A stretch of 64,000 nt of DNA from Kosakonia quasisacchari (GTDB lineage Bacteria > Pseudomonadota > Gammaproteobacteria > Enterobacterales > Enterobacteriaceae): assembly GCF_004331415.1 (NCBI RefSeq), contig NZ_SJOP01000001.1, forward strand, positions 310,001 to 374,000. The letters run 5' to 3'. Under the pieces are notes generated by a model. That model ran no database searches, was not told where the DNA came from, and was given only the letters and a program-made list of their open reading frames with translations. A program made the position numbers and the translations under genes. Positions 32,384 through 41,516 of the stretch are shown here, in pieces (position 1 is the first letter of the stretch; each line of letters opens with the position of its first letter).

Positions 32384-32459
32384 GGGTCGTTAGCTCAGTT
32401 GGTAGAGCAGTTGACTTTTAATCAATTGGTCGCAGGTTCGAATCCTGCACGACCCACCA
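32384..32459 (+). tRNA. lysT: tRNA-Lys (TTT)
   Basis: The 76-base gene GGGTCGTTAGCTCAGTTGG... folds as a cloverleaf with anticodon TTT at 32417-32419, a GGTTCGAAT T arm and an encoded CCA. It is the first tRNA of a cluster equivalent to the E. coli lysT-valT-lysW-valZ-lysYZQ array. Confidence 0.98.
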
Positions 32460-32582
32460 CTTTAACATCCTGGCGAAGATGTTAAGCGTGAAGGATAGCG
32501 TTGCGTAGCAACGGCCCTTGGGCCGGGCAAAAGCCTAAGCATCCTCACGAATACCGCTTAAAGTAGTATCCAGCGTAGTATC

Positions 32583-32658
32583 GGGTGATTAGCTCAGCTG
32601 GGAGAGCACCTCCCTTACAAGGAGGGGGTCGGCGGTTCGATCCCGTCATCACCCACCA
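32583..32658 (+). tRNA. valT: tRNA-Val (TAC)
   Basis: The 76-base gene GGGTGATTAGCTCAGCTGG... has anticodon TAC at 32616-32618 and an encoded CCA. It lies three bases before the second tRNA-Lys. Only one Val gene is present here; E. coli has two in this cluster. Confidence 0.98.
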
Positions 32659-32661
32659 CTC

Positions 32662-32737
32662 GGGTCGTTAGCTCAGTTGGTAGAGCAGTTGACTTTTAAT
32701 CAATTGGTCGCAGGTTCGAATCCTGCACGACCCACCA
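32662..32737 (+). tRNA. lysW: tRNA-Lys (TTT), second copy
   Basis: Identical in sequence to the first tRNA-Lys gene, including the encoded CCA, and only three bases after tRNA-Val. Confidence 0.97.
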
Positions 32738-32874
32738 ATTTAACATCCCTGTAATGATGTTAAACGTGAAGGATAACGTTGCGTCAGTAGCGTCCGGCTA
32801 AAACCGAACTATCCTGCACGATCAACCACTTAATGTGGTCATACTAAAATTATCTTCGAAGTCGCTACCCGTAT

Positions 32875-32950
32875 GGGTCGTTAGCTCAGTTGGTAGAGCA
32901 GTTGACTTTTAATCAATTGGTCGCAGGTTCGAATCCTGCACGACCCACCA
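32875..32950 (+). tRNA. lysY: tRNA-Lys (TTT), third copy
   Basis: Identical 76-base tRNA-Lys gene. The spacer before it (32738-32874) contains a degenerate tRNA 3' end, TCCTGCACGATCAACCA, at 32812-32828. The gene symbol is by order only. Confidence 0.97.
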
Positions 32951-32998
32951 CTTTAACATCACGTTGGTGCTGGTTAACTTCGAAGAACAATCCCGAAA

Positions 32999-33074
32999 GG
33001 GTCGTTAGCTCAGTTGGTAGAGCAGTTGACTTTTAATCAATTGGTCGCAGGTTCGAATCCTGCACGACCCACCA
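32999..33074 (+). tRNA. lysZ: tRNA-Lys (TTT), fourth copy
   Basis: Identical 76-base tRNA-Lys gene and the last intact tRNA of the cluster, followed four bases later by a terminator. The gene symbol is by order only. Confidence 0.97.
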
Positions 33075-33078
33075 ATGT

Positions 33079-33105
33079 AAAAAAGCGCCCTAAAGGCGCT
33101 TTTTT
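33079..33105 (+). terminator. Terminator after the tRNA cluster
   Basis: AAAAAAGCGCC and GGCGCTTTTTT form a hairpin ending in T residues, directly after the last tRNA-Lys. Confidence 0.9.
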
Positions 33106-33537
33106 GCTATCTGCTCAACTTAAAGATTCGACAAAATTGTCGGGAACAATTTTGAACAACGCGCAGCGTTGGCCCGTAGGGCGAGTCTCAGGATGAGACG
33201 AGTAACTCTGCAGCAGGTTCGAGTCGAACGTAGTGAGACAACGGAGCCGCTTGCGGTGACAACCCGAAGGGCGAGCGAAGCGAGTCATCCTGCACGACCC
33301 ACCAATGTAAAAATGGCGCTGGCGGCGCTTTTTTGCTATCTGCTCAAATTGAAGATTCGACAAAATTGTCGGGAATAATTTTGAACAACGCGCAGCGTTG
33401 GCCCGCAGGGCGAGTCTCAGGATGAGACGAGTAACTCTGCAGCAGATTCGAGTCGAACGCAGTGAGACAACGGAGCCGCTTGCGACGACGACCCTAAGTG
33501 CGAGCGAAGCGAGTCATCCTGCACGACCCATCCATGT
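33080..33537 (+). repeat. Two 229-bp tandem repeats ending in tRNA-Lys 3' fragments
   Basis: The segments 33080-33308 and 33309-33537 are direct repeats with a constant offset of 229 bases (for example CTATCTGCTCAA at 33107 and 33336). Each ends with a piece of the tRNA-Lys 3' end: TCCTGCACGACCCACCA at 33288-33304 and a one-mutation version at 33517-33533. The first copy also repeats the terminator-like GGCGCTTTTTT. No complete tRNA is present and the short ORFs here look non-coding. They probably arose by unequal exchange between tRNA units. Confidence 0.85.
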
Positions 33538-33617
33538 AAAACGGCGCTGGCGGCCCTTTTCTGCTTTCCACACTCTCGCAAAATTTCCCACGACATTTTT
33601 TGCTCAATCAGCTATCT

Positions 33618-33635
33618 TGTTTAGTATATAAAACA
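33618..33635 (+). promoter_or_regulatory. NadR operator in the nadA promoter
   Basis: TGTTTA-GTATAT-AAAACA matches the NadR box TGTTTA-N6-TAAACA at 11 of 12 fixed positions. It covers a -10-like TAGTATAT. NadR represses NAD synthesis genes when NAD is plentiful. Confidence 0.85.
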
Positions 33636-33646
33636 CCGGAGCGCTA

Positions 33647-33703
33647 ATGACGTCACGCATTTGCGTTGTTCTGGTAATTAAGTTAAGCAAGCAAAACGAG
33701 TAA
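33647..33703 (+). CDS. Candidate 18-codon leader ORF before nadA
   Basis: An ATG at 33647 follows GGAG by five bases and encodes [18 protein letters not shown], ending with TAA at 33703, two bases before the nadA start region. It would be the first translated segment of the nadA mRNA. Whether it is a real leader peptide or chance is open; only the ribosome-binding site and tight spacing support it. Confidence 0.35.
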   Translation: MTSRICVVLVIKLSKQNE

Positions 33704-33708
33704 GCATG

Positions 33709-34752
33709 ATGAGCGTAATGTTTGATCCTGAAACCGCAATCTATCCGTTTCCGCCAAAACCCACACCGCTAAACCTGCACGAGAAGCAGTTTTACCGCGA
33801 GAAAATCAAGCGCTTGCTCAAAGAGCGAGATGCGGTGATGGTTGCGCACTACTATACCGACCCGGAAATTCAGCAACTGGCGGAAGAGACGGGCGGTTGT
33901 ATCTCTGATTCGCTGGAGATGGCGCGTTTCGGTGCCAGACATTCCGCCTCAACGCTGCTGGTAGCAGGCGTACGTTTTATGGGGGAAACCGCCAAAATCC
34001 TCAGCCCGGAAAAAACCATCCTGATGCCGACATTGCATGCGGAATGCTCGCTTGATCTTGGCTGCCCAATCGAGGAGTTCAGCGTTTTTTGCGATGCACA
34101 CCCGGATCGTACCGTGGTGGTTTACGCCAACACCTCTGCGGCTGTGAAAGCGCGTGCCGATTGGGTTGTGACCTCAAGTATTGCGGTGGAGTTGATCGAG
34201 CATCTCGACAGCCTTGGCGAGAAAATTATCTGGGCTCCGGATCGTCATCTTGGCAACTATGTACAAAAACAGACCGGCGCGGATGTGCTGTGCTGGCAGG
34301 GCGCGTGCATCGTACATGACGAATTTAAAACGCAAGCGCTAACGCGCATGAAAGCGCTTTATCCTGATGCTGCCATCCTCGTGCATCCAGAATCACCGCA
34401 GTCAGTCGTGAACCTGGCAGATGCTGTCGGCTCAACCAGCCAGCTTATTGCCGCGGCAAAAACGCTGCCAAATAAGGAACTTATCGTCGCGACCGATCGC
34501 GGTATCTTTTATAAAATGCAGCAAGCCGTGCCGGAAAAAGAGTTGCTGGAAGCGCCTACGGCAGGAGAGGGGGCAACTTGTCGCAGTTGCGCGCATTGTC
34601 CGTGGATGGCGATGAACGGTCTAAAAGCGATCGCTGAAAGCCTGGAAAACGGTGGTGCGGAGCATGAAATCCACGTTGATGCCGCGCTACGTGAAGGCGC
34701 GCTGTTGCCGCTTAACCGCATGCTGGATTTTGCGGCTACACTACGTTCTTAG
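33709..34752 (+). CDS. nadA: Quinolinate synthase NadA
   Basis: NadA condenses iminoaspartate and dihydroxyacetone phosphate to quinolinate in NAD biosynthesis, using an oxygen-sensitive [4Fe-4S] cluster. The 347-residue length equals E. coli. Cluster cysteines are in [11 protein letters not shown] near 113, [13 protein letters not shown] near 200 and [13 protein letters not shown] near 297. ATGs occur at 33706 and 33709; the second matches MSVMFDP of E. coli. It is followed by pnuC after 38 bases, which pairs de novo synthesis with precursor uptake. Confidence 0.96.
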   Translation: MSVMFDPETAIYPFPPKPTPLNLHEKQFYREKIKRLLKERDAVMVAHYYTDPEIQQLAEETGGCISDSLEMARFGARHSASTLLVAGVRFMGETAKILSPEKTILMPTLHAECSLDLGCPIEEFSVFCDAHPDRTVVVYANTSAAVKARADWVVTSSIAVELIEHLDSLGEKIIWAPDRHLGNYVQKQTGADVLCWQGACIVHDEFKTQALTRMKALYPDAAILVHPESPQSVVNLADAVGSTSQLIAAAKTLPNKELIVATDRGIFYKMQQAVPEKELLEAPTAGEGATCRSCAHCPWMAMNGLKAIAESLENGGAEHEIHVDAALREGALLPLNRMLDFAATLRS

Positions 34753-34790
34753 TGAATAATCAATGCGTAGTAATACGCTGTGGGGAAAGA

Positions 34791-35510
34791 ATGGATTTTT
34801 TTAGTACACAGAATATCCTGGTGCATATTCCGATTGGCACTGGCGGGTACGATCTGTCATGGATTGAAGCCACAGGCACACTGGCAGGCTTATTGTGCAT
34901 CTGGCTTGCCAGCCTTGAGAAGATCAGCAATTACGCGTTTGGTCTGATCAACGTCACGCTGTTTGCGATTATTTTCTTCCAGATCCAACTGTATGCCAGC
35001 TTACTGCTGCAGCTGTTTTTCTTTGCCGCCAACATTTATGGCTGGTATGCCTGGTCGCGGCAAACCTCGCAGAATGAAGCCGAATTGCAAATCCGCTGGC
35101 TGCCGTTACCCAAAGCGATGAGCTGGCTGGCGGTATGTGTTGTAGCGATAGGCTTGATGACCTTCTTTATCGATCCGGTCTTTGCTTTCCTGACGAAAAT
35201 CGCCGTTGCCGTCATGCAAGTGTTGGGGCTGAAGGTGATCATGCCGCAATTGCAGCCCGATGCGTTCCCGTTCTGGGACTCCAGCATGATGGTGCTCTCC
35301 ATCGTGGCGATGATCCTGATGACGCGCAAATACGTTGAGAACTGGCTGCTGTGGGTGGTGATTAACGTGATAAGCGTAGTGATCTTCGCGCTGCAGGGCG
35401 TCTGGGCGATGTCACTGGAATATCTGATCCTGACCTTTATCGCCCTTAACGGCAGCAGGATGTGGATTAATAGCGCGCGTGAGCGGGGTTCTCACGCGCT
35501 TTCGCATTAA
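34791..35510 (+). CDS. pnuC: Nicotinamide riboside transporter PnuC
   Basis: PnuC is an inner-membrane carrier that takes up nicotinamide riboside, a NAD precursor. The 239-residue protein has about seven hydrophobic segments and the conserved blocks [20 protein letters not shown] and [13 protein letters not shown]. The start at 34791 matches the E. coli [16 protein letters not shown]. An in-frame codon at 34752 adds an unconserved leader and overlaps nadA. The 3' end overlaps convergent zitB by four bases. Confidence 0.95.
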   Translation: MDFFSTQNILVHIPIGTGGYDLSWIEATGTLAGLLCIWLASLEKISNYAFGLINVTLFAIIFFQIQLYASLLLQLFFFAANIYGWYAWSRQTSQNEAELQIRWLPLPKAMSWLAVCVVAIGLMTFFIDPVFAFLTKIAVAVMQVLGLKVIMPQLQPDAFPFWDSSMMVLSIVAMILMTRKYVENWLLWVVINVISVVIFALQGVWAMSLEYLILTFIALNGSRMWINSARERGSHALSH

Positions 35511-36439
35511 TGTGAGTGTGAATGGTGGTGGTCAGGCTGCGTCTCGCCCAGATGGCAATCTGGCCCACTACAGGGCTGGTACTCCATCTGTACCGTCGCA
35601 TGCTCTATCTCATAATGATGCGCCAGAAAGTGGTGGATCTCACCCAGCAACTTGTCATGATCGCGCGGTGGGATCACCTGTACATGCAGCGTCATGAGCA
35701 GTTTTTCGCCGACCAGCCAGACATGTACGTGATGAACATCGCGTACCTCCGGGATTGCGCGTCTCAGATGTCGCTGCAACGCGCCAATATCCATCGAGCC
35801 CGGCGCACCTTCCAGCAGTTCGTTAACGCTCTCTTTCATTAGCCGCCATGCACTGCGTAACACCAGCGCAGAAACCAGCACCGAGAGTATCGGGTCAATC
35901 GGTGTCCAGCCAGTGAACAAAATCACCAGCGCTGCAGCGATGGCACCAACAGAACCCAGTAAGTCACCCAGCACATGCAGCGCGGCGGCGCGGACATTGA
36001 GGTTCTTCTCTTCGCTCCCCCGGTGCAGTAACCAGAACGCCAGCACATTGGCCACAAGTCCCGCAATCGCGATAACCATCATGGTCAAACCTGCAACGGG
36101 TTGCGGATGGGTGAAACGCTGAATCGCTTCCCAGACAATCCACACGGTAATCAGCACCAGCGCCAGTGCATTTATGAACGCTGCCAGCGTGGTCAGACGC
36201 AACCAGCCAAACGTGCGATGCGCACTGGGTGGCTGGCGCGCAAAATAGACCGCTAATAACGCAAAAAGCAGCGCAGCGGCGTCGGTCAGCATATGGCCGG
36301 CATCGGCAAGCAACGCCAGAGAGCCGGACACCAGGCCGCCAACCACTTCGATAACCATAAAAACAGCGGTAACGACAAAGGCCAGCAACAGGCGACGGGC
36401 GTTGGCATCAGCGGGAGTATGCGAGTGTGAATGCGCCAT
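35507..36439 (-). CDS. zitB: Zinc transporter ZitB (cation diffusion facilitator)
   Basis: ZitB exports Zn2+ from the cytoplasm in exchange for protons. The 310-residue protein has six membrane helices and the CDF transport-site motif [16 protein letters not shown] in helix 2, with the partner [13 protein letters not shown] in helix 5. The soluble C-terminal domain contains HHVHVWLVG. His-rich ends (MAHSHSHT and DHHHSHSH) fit metal binding. It is convergent with pnuC. Confidence 0.95.
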   Translation of the reverse strand: MAHSHSHTPADANARRLLLAFVVTAVFMVIEVVGGLVSGSLALLADAGHMLTDAAALLFALLAVYFARQPPSAHRTFGWLRLTTLAAFINALALVLITVWIVWEAIQRFTHPQPVAGLTMMVIAIAGLVANVLAFWLLHRGSEEKNLNVRAAALHVLGDLLGSVGAIAAALVILFTGWTPIDPILSVLVSALVLRSAWRLMKESVNELLEGAPGSMDIGALQRHLRRAIPEVRDVHHVHVWLVGEKLLMTLHVQVIPPRDHDKLLGEIHHFLAHHYEIEHATVQMEYQPCSGPDCHLGETQPDHHHSHSH

Positions 36440-36513
36440 GGGCAGGTCGTTCCTTGTAATTATTTTAACGCCTTACATCATTACAGATTTTTCAGTTTGC
36501 GGGGGAGATCGGA

Positions 36514-36544
36514 GAGAAAAAAGTAAGGAGAGCCGAAGCTCTCC
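36514..36544 (-). terminator. Terminator after ybgS
   Basis: On the minus strand GGAGAGC, a four-base loop and GCTCTCC form a stem followed by TTACTTTTTT. Confidence 0.8.
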
Positions 36545-36566
36545 CTGGTCGTTTATGCACCGGATT

Positions 36567-36944
36567 TTACTGTGTTGTGCCATCGGTTTTCTTATCGACG
36601 CTATGGTTGTTACCGCTTTCGGTTTCAACCTTTTTATTCACATCCGGGCAGCGACCGTCTTTACACATGGTGTTTTTATGCACCTCATCTTTGCTCATAT
36701 GCTGCTTTGCGCTGTGATGGGTGGTCGAATTGGTATTCATGCTACCGTTGTTAATCTGGCTGTTATCCACGTTGTTTGGCGCAACATTCTGTTTTGCGTC
36801 CGGTGCCGGTTGACCCGCAGCCGCTGCGGCATTGGCATCGCCGTTACTGTCGTTGGAAGATGCTGTATCGGCAGCGTAAGCTGCGCCACCTGCGAACGTC
36901 AGCGTCGTCGTTAGTAAAAGTGTCGCTAATTTATTCATTTTCAT
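36567..36944 (-). CDS. ybgS: YbgS-like secreted protein of unknown function
   Basis: The product is about 125 residues with a signal peptide [20 protein letters not shown] ending near AYA-AD. The mature part is a polar, Asn/Asp/Lys-rich periplasmic or homeostatic-type protein. It shares with E. coli YbgS the blocks [13 protein letters not shown] and [18 protein letters not shown] and the end KTDGTTQ, while the middle is more variable. Function is not established. An ATG three bases upstream (36947) is also possible. It is divergent from aroG. Confidence 0.85.
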   Translation of the reverse strand: MKMNKLATLLLTTTLTFAGGAAYAADTASSNDSNGDANAAAAAGQPAPDAKQNVAPNNVDNSQINNGSMNTNSTTHHSAKQHMSKDEVHKNTMCKDGRCPDVNKKVETESGNNHSVDKKTDGTTQ

Positions 36945-37174
36945 CATGATGCTCCTGTTGCGGTCGTTTTTACCGCCCTTGAGGCCAGTAAAAGCAGCGC
37001 GAACGAATTATCACGCTCAGTGGTTTAAGATGCCATTCTTGTGCGATATGGCAGCATGGAATAGCGATAAAACGAAAAATAAAAGTGTTAACAGTTAAAA
37101 AGTGTAGTGCTGATATCTCCACTCGCTACTTTTTAACGCAATTTGCCCGTATTCCAGGAATTATCCGGCTGAAG

Positions 37175-37192
37175 TGTAAAATCGCGTTTACA
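37175..37192 (+). promoter_or_regulatory. TyrR box upstream of aroG
   Basis: TGTAAA-ATCGCG-TTTACA is a perfect match to the strong TyrR box TGTAAA-N6-TTTACA, 71 bases before the aroG start, as in E. coli aroG. TyrR represses aroG with phenylalanine or tryptophan. The 36948-37262 gap otherwise holds the two divergent promoters and no gene. Confidence 0.9.
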
Positions 37193-37262
37193 CTTCGCGG
37201 CTGACGAGATAGATTGGAAAGATTGCATTCATCAAAAAAAGTATGGCCAGACTGGAACGAAC

Positions 37263-38315
37263 ATGAATTATCAGAACGACGACTTACGCATTAAAGAGAT
37301 CAATGAGTTATTACCTCCTGTAGCACTCCTTGAAAAATTCCCCGCCACTGAAACCGCCGCCAACACGGTCTCACATGCCCGCAAAGCGATTCACAAGATC
37401 CTGCGCGGTAATGACGATCGTCTGCTGGTGGTTATCGGACCGTGTTCCATTCATGATCCTGCGGCGGCGAAAGAGTACGCTTCGCGTCTGCTGGCATTGC
37501 GGGAAGAACTCAAAGGCGATCTGGAAATCGTTATGCGCGTTTACTTTGAAAAACCGCGTACCACGGTGGGCTGGAAAGGGCTGATTAACGATCCGCACAT
37601 GGATAATAGCTTCCAGATTAACGACGGTTTGCGTATTGCGCGTAAGCTGCTGCTGGAAATCAACGACAGCGGTTTACCGGCGGCGGGGGAATTCCTCGAT
37701 ATGATCACCCCGCAATACATGGCCGATCTGATGAGCTGGGGGGCGATTGGCGCGCGAACGACGGAATCTCAGGTGCACCGTGAGCTGGCTTCCGGTCTCT
37801 CGTGCCCGGTGGGGTTCAAAAACGGCACCGATGGCACGATTAAAGTCGCCATTGACGCGATTAACGCCGCAGGCGCGCCGCACTGCTTCTTATCCGTCAC
37901 CAAATGGGGCCACTCCGCCATTGTGAACACCGCCGGTAACGGTGACTGCCACATTATCCTGCGCGGTGGTAAAGAGCCGAACTACAGCGCAAAACATGTT
38001 GCGGAAGTAAAAGTTGGCCTGCAGAAAGCTGGTCTGGAGCCGCAGGTAATGATCGACTTCAGCCATGCCAACTCCAGTAAACAGTTCAAGAAACAGATGG
38101 AAGTGGGCGCGGATGTTTGCCAGCAGATCGCCGGGGGTGAAAAAGCCATTATCGGTGTGATGATTGAAAGTCATCTGGTGGAAGGCAACCAGAGCCTGGA
38201 GAGCGGTGAACCGCTGGTATACGGTAAAAGTGTTACCGACGCCTGCATCGGTTGGGAAGACACTGAAACTCTTTTGCGCCAACTTGCGGCGGCGGTAAAA
38301 ATGCGACGCAGTTAA
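37263..38315 (+). CDS. aroG: Phe-sensitive DAHP synthase AroG
   Basis: AroG condenses phosphoenolpyruvate and erythrose-4-phosphate to DAHP, the first step of aromatic amino acid synthesis, and is feedback-inhibited by phenylalanine. The 350-residue protein matches the length of E. coli AroG. Seen are the metal and substrate stretches VVIGPCSIHDP near residue 56, FEKPRTTVGWKGL, GARTTESQVHRELASGLS and IDFSHANSSKQ. It is more similar to AroG than to AroF or AroH. Confidence 0.97.
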   Translation: MNYQNDDLRIKEINELLPPVALLEKFPATETAANTVSHARKAIHKILRGNDDRLLVVIGPCSIHDPAAAKEYASRLLALREELKGDLEIVMRVYFEKPRTTVGWKGLINDPHMDNSFQINDGLRIARKLLLEINDSGLPAAGEFLDMITPQYMADLMSWGAIGARTTESQVHRELASGLSCPVGFKNGTDGTIKVAIDAINAAGAPHCFLSVTKWGHSAIVNTAGNGDCHIILRGGKEPNYSAKHVAEVKVGLQKAGLEPQVMIDFSHANSSKQFKKQMEVGADVCQQIAGGEKAIIGVMIESHLVEGNQSLESGEPLVYGKSVTDACIGWEDTETLLRQLAAAVKMRRS

Positions 38316-38326
38316 CGGTTGCACAA

Positions 38327-38360
38327 CAAAAAAAGCGTGGAGGGCTCCACGCTTTTTTTA
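38327..38360 (+). terminator. Bidirectional terminator between aroG and gpmA
   Basis: AAAAAAGCGTGGA, loop GGGC and TCCACGCTTTTTT form a long stem with A residues on one side and T residues on the other, serving both convergent genes. Confidence 0.92.
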
Positions 38361-38371
38361 TGGGCGAAAAC

Positions 38372-39124
38372 TTACTTCGCTTTGCCCTGGTTCGCTACCG
38401 CAGCAGCTTTCGCGGCGATCTCATCCGCATTACCCAGGTAGTAGTGTTTCAGCGGTTTGAAGTTTTCGTCGAACTCATAGACCAGCGGCACGCCAGTTGG
38501 GATATTCAGTTCGAGGATCTCTTCTTCACTCATGTTATCGAGGTATTTCACCAGCGCGCGCAGGGAGTTACCGTGAGCGGCGATGATCACGCGCTCACCG
38601 CTTTTCAGGCGCGGCAGAATGGTGTCGTTCCAGTAAGGAATGACGCGATCGATGGTCAGCGCCAGGCTTTCGGTCTGCGGCAGCTCGGCATCGGTCAGTT
38701 TTGCGTAGCGCGGATCGTGGCCCGGGAAACGTTCGTCATCTTTGGTCAGCGCTGGCGGAGTCACAGCAAAGCCGCGACGCCACTGTTTAACCTGATCGTC
38801 ACCGTATTTTTCAGCGGTTTCAGCTTTGTTCAGACCCTGCAGCGCACCGTAATGACGCTCGTTGAGCTTCCAGCTTTTCTCTACCGGTAACCATGCCTGA
38901 TCCAGCTCGTCCAGCACGTTCCACAGCGTATGGATGGCACGTTTCAGCACCGAGGTATAAGCAAAATCGAAGGTGTAGCCTTCCTCTTTCAGCAGTTTGC
39001 CTGCCGCTTTCGCTTCGCCAACGCCTTTTTCAGACAGATCAACATCGTACCAACCGGTGAAGCGGTTTTCGTTGTTCCACTGGCTTTCGCCATGACGAAC
39101 CAGAACCAGCTTAGTAACAGCCAT
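38372..39124 (-). CDS. gpmA: 2,3-bisphosphoglycerate-dependent phosphoglycerate mutase
   Basis: GpmA interconverts 3- and 2-phosphoglycerate in glycolysis. From the ATG at 39124 it has 250 residues, the E. coli length. The phosphohistidine is in [10 protein letters not shown] near residue 11, with [13 protein letters not shown] after it and the second histidine in [14 protein letters not shown] near 184. The open frame reaches 39160, but the extra residues overlap the Fur-like site and are not conserved. Confidence 0.97.
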   Translation of the reverse strand: MAVTKLVLVRHGESQWNNENRFTGWYDVDLSEKGVGEAKAAGKLLKEEGYTFDFAYTSVLKRAIHTLWNVLDELDQAWLPVEKSWKLNERHYGALQGLNKAETAEKYGDDQVKQWRRGFAVTPPALTKDDERFPGHDPRYAKLTDAELPQTESLALTIDRVIPYWNDTILPRLKSGERVIIAAHGNSLRALVKYLDNMSEEEILELNIPTGVPLVYEFDENFKPLKHYYLGNADEIAAKAAAVANQGKAK

Positions 39125-39152
39125 ACACTTACTCCTGTGAGCCTGATTGAAT

Positions 39153-39171
39153 GATAACAATTCTCATTATA
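39153..39171 (-). promoter_or_regulatory. Fur-box-like sequence upstream of gpmA
   Basis: GATAACAATTCTCATTATA matches the 19-base Fur consensus GATAATGATAATCATTATC at 14 positions by my count. E. coli gpmA is a reported Fur target, which supports the reading. Confidence 0.6.
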
Positions 39172-39300
39172 TTGCCGTGAGCGTGCTCCCGGCAACGGTT
39201 ACCCATAACCATAGCGAAAATAGCCGCCGAGTGTAAGGTGCTTGTGAATCGGGGGTTATGGTTTTGTCGACAAGTGGCGCTTATTTCAGCAAAGCGGGTA

Positions 39301-39324
39301 GAAAAAGCCCTCCAAACGGAGGGC
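39301..39324 (-). terminator. Terminator of the gal operon
   Basis: On the minus strand GCCCTCC, loop GTTT and GGAGGGC are followed by CTTTTTC, directly after galM. Confidence 0.85.
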
Positions 39325-39331
39325 GGGGGGA

Positions 39332-40372
39332 TTACTGCGCAATAAAGTGGTATTCCGTCAGGCTGACATAAACATCGCCGGGAAGTAAGAAGCAGTCCGG
39401 CTGCGGGAAATCCGGGCGGTTCGGGCTGTCAGGCAAAAATTCGCTCTCCAGTGCCAGGCCTTGCCACGCATTATAGGTTTTGCCACCGCGCGCTGGCGTT
39501 CCTTCCAGATAATTACCGGAATAGAACTGGAGCGCAGGCGCGCTGGTATATACCGTCATTTGCAGCTGTTTATCCGCTGACCACAGATGCGCGGCGGGCT
39601 GGCTGACATCGCCTTTTGCCTGCAATAAAAACGCGTGGTCGTAACCTTTCACAACGCGTTGATCGTCCTCGGCCAGAAAATCCTGCGCCACGGTTTTCGG
39701 TGTGCGGAAATCAAAGCTGGTCCGCTCAACGTTTTTTAACCCGTCAGTCGGAATGCCCATCTCATCAACAGGCAAGTAGGCATCCGCCAGCAGTTGCAAC
39801 GTGTGGTTGCGAACATCTGACTGATCGCCATCAAGGTTGAAATAAGCGTGGTTAGTCAGATTGACCGGGCACGGTTTATCGGTGGTTGCACGGTATTCAA
39901 TGGCGAGCCGGTTATCGTCACCGAGGCGGAAATGCGCCCGTGCATGAACGTTACCCGGGAATCCCTGATCGCCATCCGGCGAATTTAGAACAAAGACCAC
40001 TTCGTCATCATTCTGCCGCTCTATCAACCAACGCCGTTTATCGAACCCTTCCGGGCCGCCATGCAGCTGATTTTCACCCTGGCTTGGCGTCAACGTATAG
40101 GTGTGACCATCCAGCGTGAAGCGACTTTTGGCGATACGGTTGGCGTAACGACCTACCGACGCGCCCAGATACGCCGATTGTTGTAAATAGTGTTCAGGTG
40201 TGGCGCAGCCCAGCAGCGCTTCACGCACGGAACCATCTTTTAACGGTACGCGCGCGGATAACAGCGTCGCGCCCCAGTCCATCAATGTCACCACCATCCC
40301 GGCGCTATTGCGCAGGGTGATCAGGCGAAAGGGCAGCCCGTCCGGGGCTGCTGCAGAAGCTTCGTTTAGCAC
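39332..40372 (-). CDS. galM: Galactose mutarotase GalM
   Basis: GalM interconverts the anomers of galactose so that GalK can act on alpha-D-galactose. The start is a GTG at 40372, giving 346 residues as in E. coli and beginning [12 protein letters not shown]. Active-site stretches include [15 protein letters not shown] near residue 100 and [12 protein letters not shown] near 175. The start overlaps the galK end by seven bases. A longer ATG frame to 40399 lies within galK and is rejected. Confidence 0.94.
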   Translation of the reverse strand: MLNEASAAAPDGLPFRLITLRNSAGMVVTLMDWGATLLSARVPLKDGSVREALLGCATPEHYLQQSAYLGASVGRYANRIAKSRFTLDGHTYTLTPSQGENQLHGGPEGFDKRRWLIERQNDDEVVFVLNSPDGDQGFPGNVHARAHFRLGDDNRLAIEYRATTDKPCPVNLTNHAYFNLDGDQSDVRNHTLQLLADAYLPVDEMGIPTDGLKNVERTSFDFRTPKTVAQDFLAEDDQRVVKGYDHAFLLQAKGDVSQPAAHLWSADKQLQMTVYTSAPALQFYSGNYLEGTPARGGKTYNAWQGLALESEFLPDSPNRPDFPQPDCFLLPGDVYVSLTEYHFIAQ

Positions 40373-41514
40373 TGTCCTGCTCCCTGTGAAGGTTTGCAAA
40401 CATAGAAGGTTTCTTTGATACCGGTTTTAGCTTCGTACTGGCTTTCTACTGCCTGTTTCACCGCCGGTACCAGTGCTTCCGGTACCAGTGCGACAACACA
40501 GCCGCCGAAGCCGCCGCCCGTCATACGTACGCCGCCCTGGTCACCGATGGTCGCTTTGACAATCTCAACCAGCGTATCGATCTGCGGGACGGTAATTTCA
40601 AAATCATCACGCATAGAAGCATGAGACTCGGCCATCAGCACGCCCATGCGTTGCAGATCGCCTTTCTCCAGCGCTGTCGCGGCTTCTACAGTACGGGTGT
40701 TTTCGGTCAGCACGTGGCGCACGCGTTTAGCGACCAGCGGATCCAGCTCATGTGCCACTGCATTGAACTGGTCGATGCTAACGTCGCGCAGCGCTTTTTG
40801 CTGGAAGAAGCGCGCACCGGTTTCACACTGCTCGCGGCGCGTGTTGTACTCACTGCCAACCAGTGTGCGTCTAAAGTTACTGTTGATGATGACAATCGCT
40901 ACGCCTTCTGGCATCGACACCGCTTTGGTGCCCAGCGAGCGGCAATCGATCAGCAGGGCGCTGCCTTTTTTGCCCAGCGCCGAGATAAGCTGATCCATGA
41001 TGCCGCAGTTACAGCCGACAAACTGGTTTTCCGCTTCCTGACCATTAAGCGCAATTTGCGCGCCGTCCAACGGCAGATGATAAAGCTGCTGGAACACGGT
41101 ACCGACTGCCACTTCCAACGAGGCCGATGAACTTAAACCCGCGCCCTGCGGTACGTTGCCGCTGATGACCAGATCCGCGCCGCCAAAACTGGCATCGCTT
41201 TTTTGCAGGTGTTTCACCACGCCGCGCACGTAGTTTGACCACTGCTGGCTGTCGTGAGTCACAATCGGCGCATCCAGCGAGAACTCATCGCTCTGGTTGT
41301 CATAATCGGCAGCGATGACCCGAACGATGCGGTCAGTACGCGGTGCGCAGCTAATGACCGTCTGGTAATCAATGGCGCAAGGCAGGACAAAGCCGTCGTT
41401 ATAGTCGGTGTGTTCGCCAATCAGGTTCACACGACCCGGAGCCTGAATGGTATGGGTGGCAGGGTAGCCGAATTTTTCAGCAAACAGGGATTGTGTGTTC
41501 TCTTTCAGACTCAT
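40366..41514 (-). CDS. galK: Galactokinase GalK
   Basis: GalK phosphorylates galactose to galactose-1-phosphate in the Leloir pathway. The 382-residue protein equals E. coli in length and has the GHMP-kinase motifs [16 protein letters not shown] near residue 26, [18 protein letters not shown] near 120 and [14 protein letters not shown] near 335. It starts two bases after the galT stop. Confidence 0.97.
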   Translation of the reverse strand: MSLKENTQSLFAEKFGYPATHTIQAPGRVNLIGEHTDYNDGFVLPCAIDYQTVISCAPRTDRIVRVIAADYDNQSDEFSLDAPIVTHDSQQWSNYVRGVVKHLQKSDASFGGADLVISGNVPQGAGLSSSASLEVAVGTVFQQLYHLPLDGAQIALNGQEAENQFVGCNCGIMDQLISALGKKGSALLIDCRSLGTKAVSMPEGVAIVIINSNFRRTLVGSEYNTRREQCETGARFFQQKALRDVSIDQFNAVAHELDPLVAKRVRHVLTENTRTVEAATALEKGDLQRMGVLMAESHASMRDDFEITVPQIDTLVEIVKATIGDQGGVRMTGGGFGGCVVALVPEALVPAVKQAVESQYEAKTGIKETFYVCKPSQGAGQC

Positions 41515-41516
41515 TG

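Noticed and set aside
33080-33537. A CRISPR array or coding gene in the repeat region after the tRNAs
   Set aside because: There are only two long 229-base units with no spacer pattern. The predicted frames repeat with the DNA and are rich in Arg/Ser without any family resemblance.
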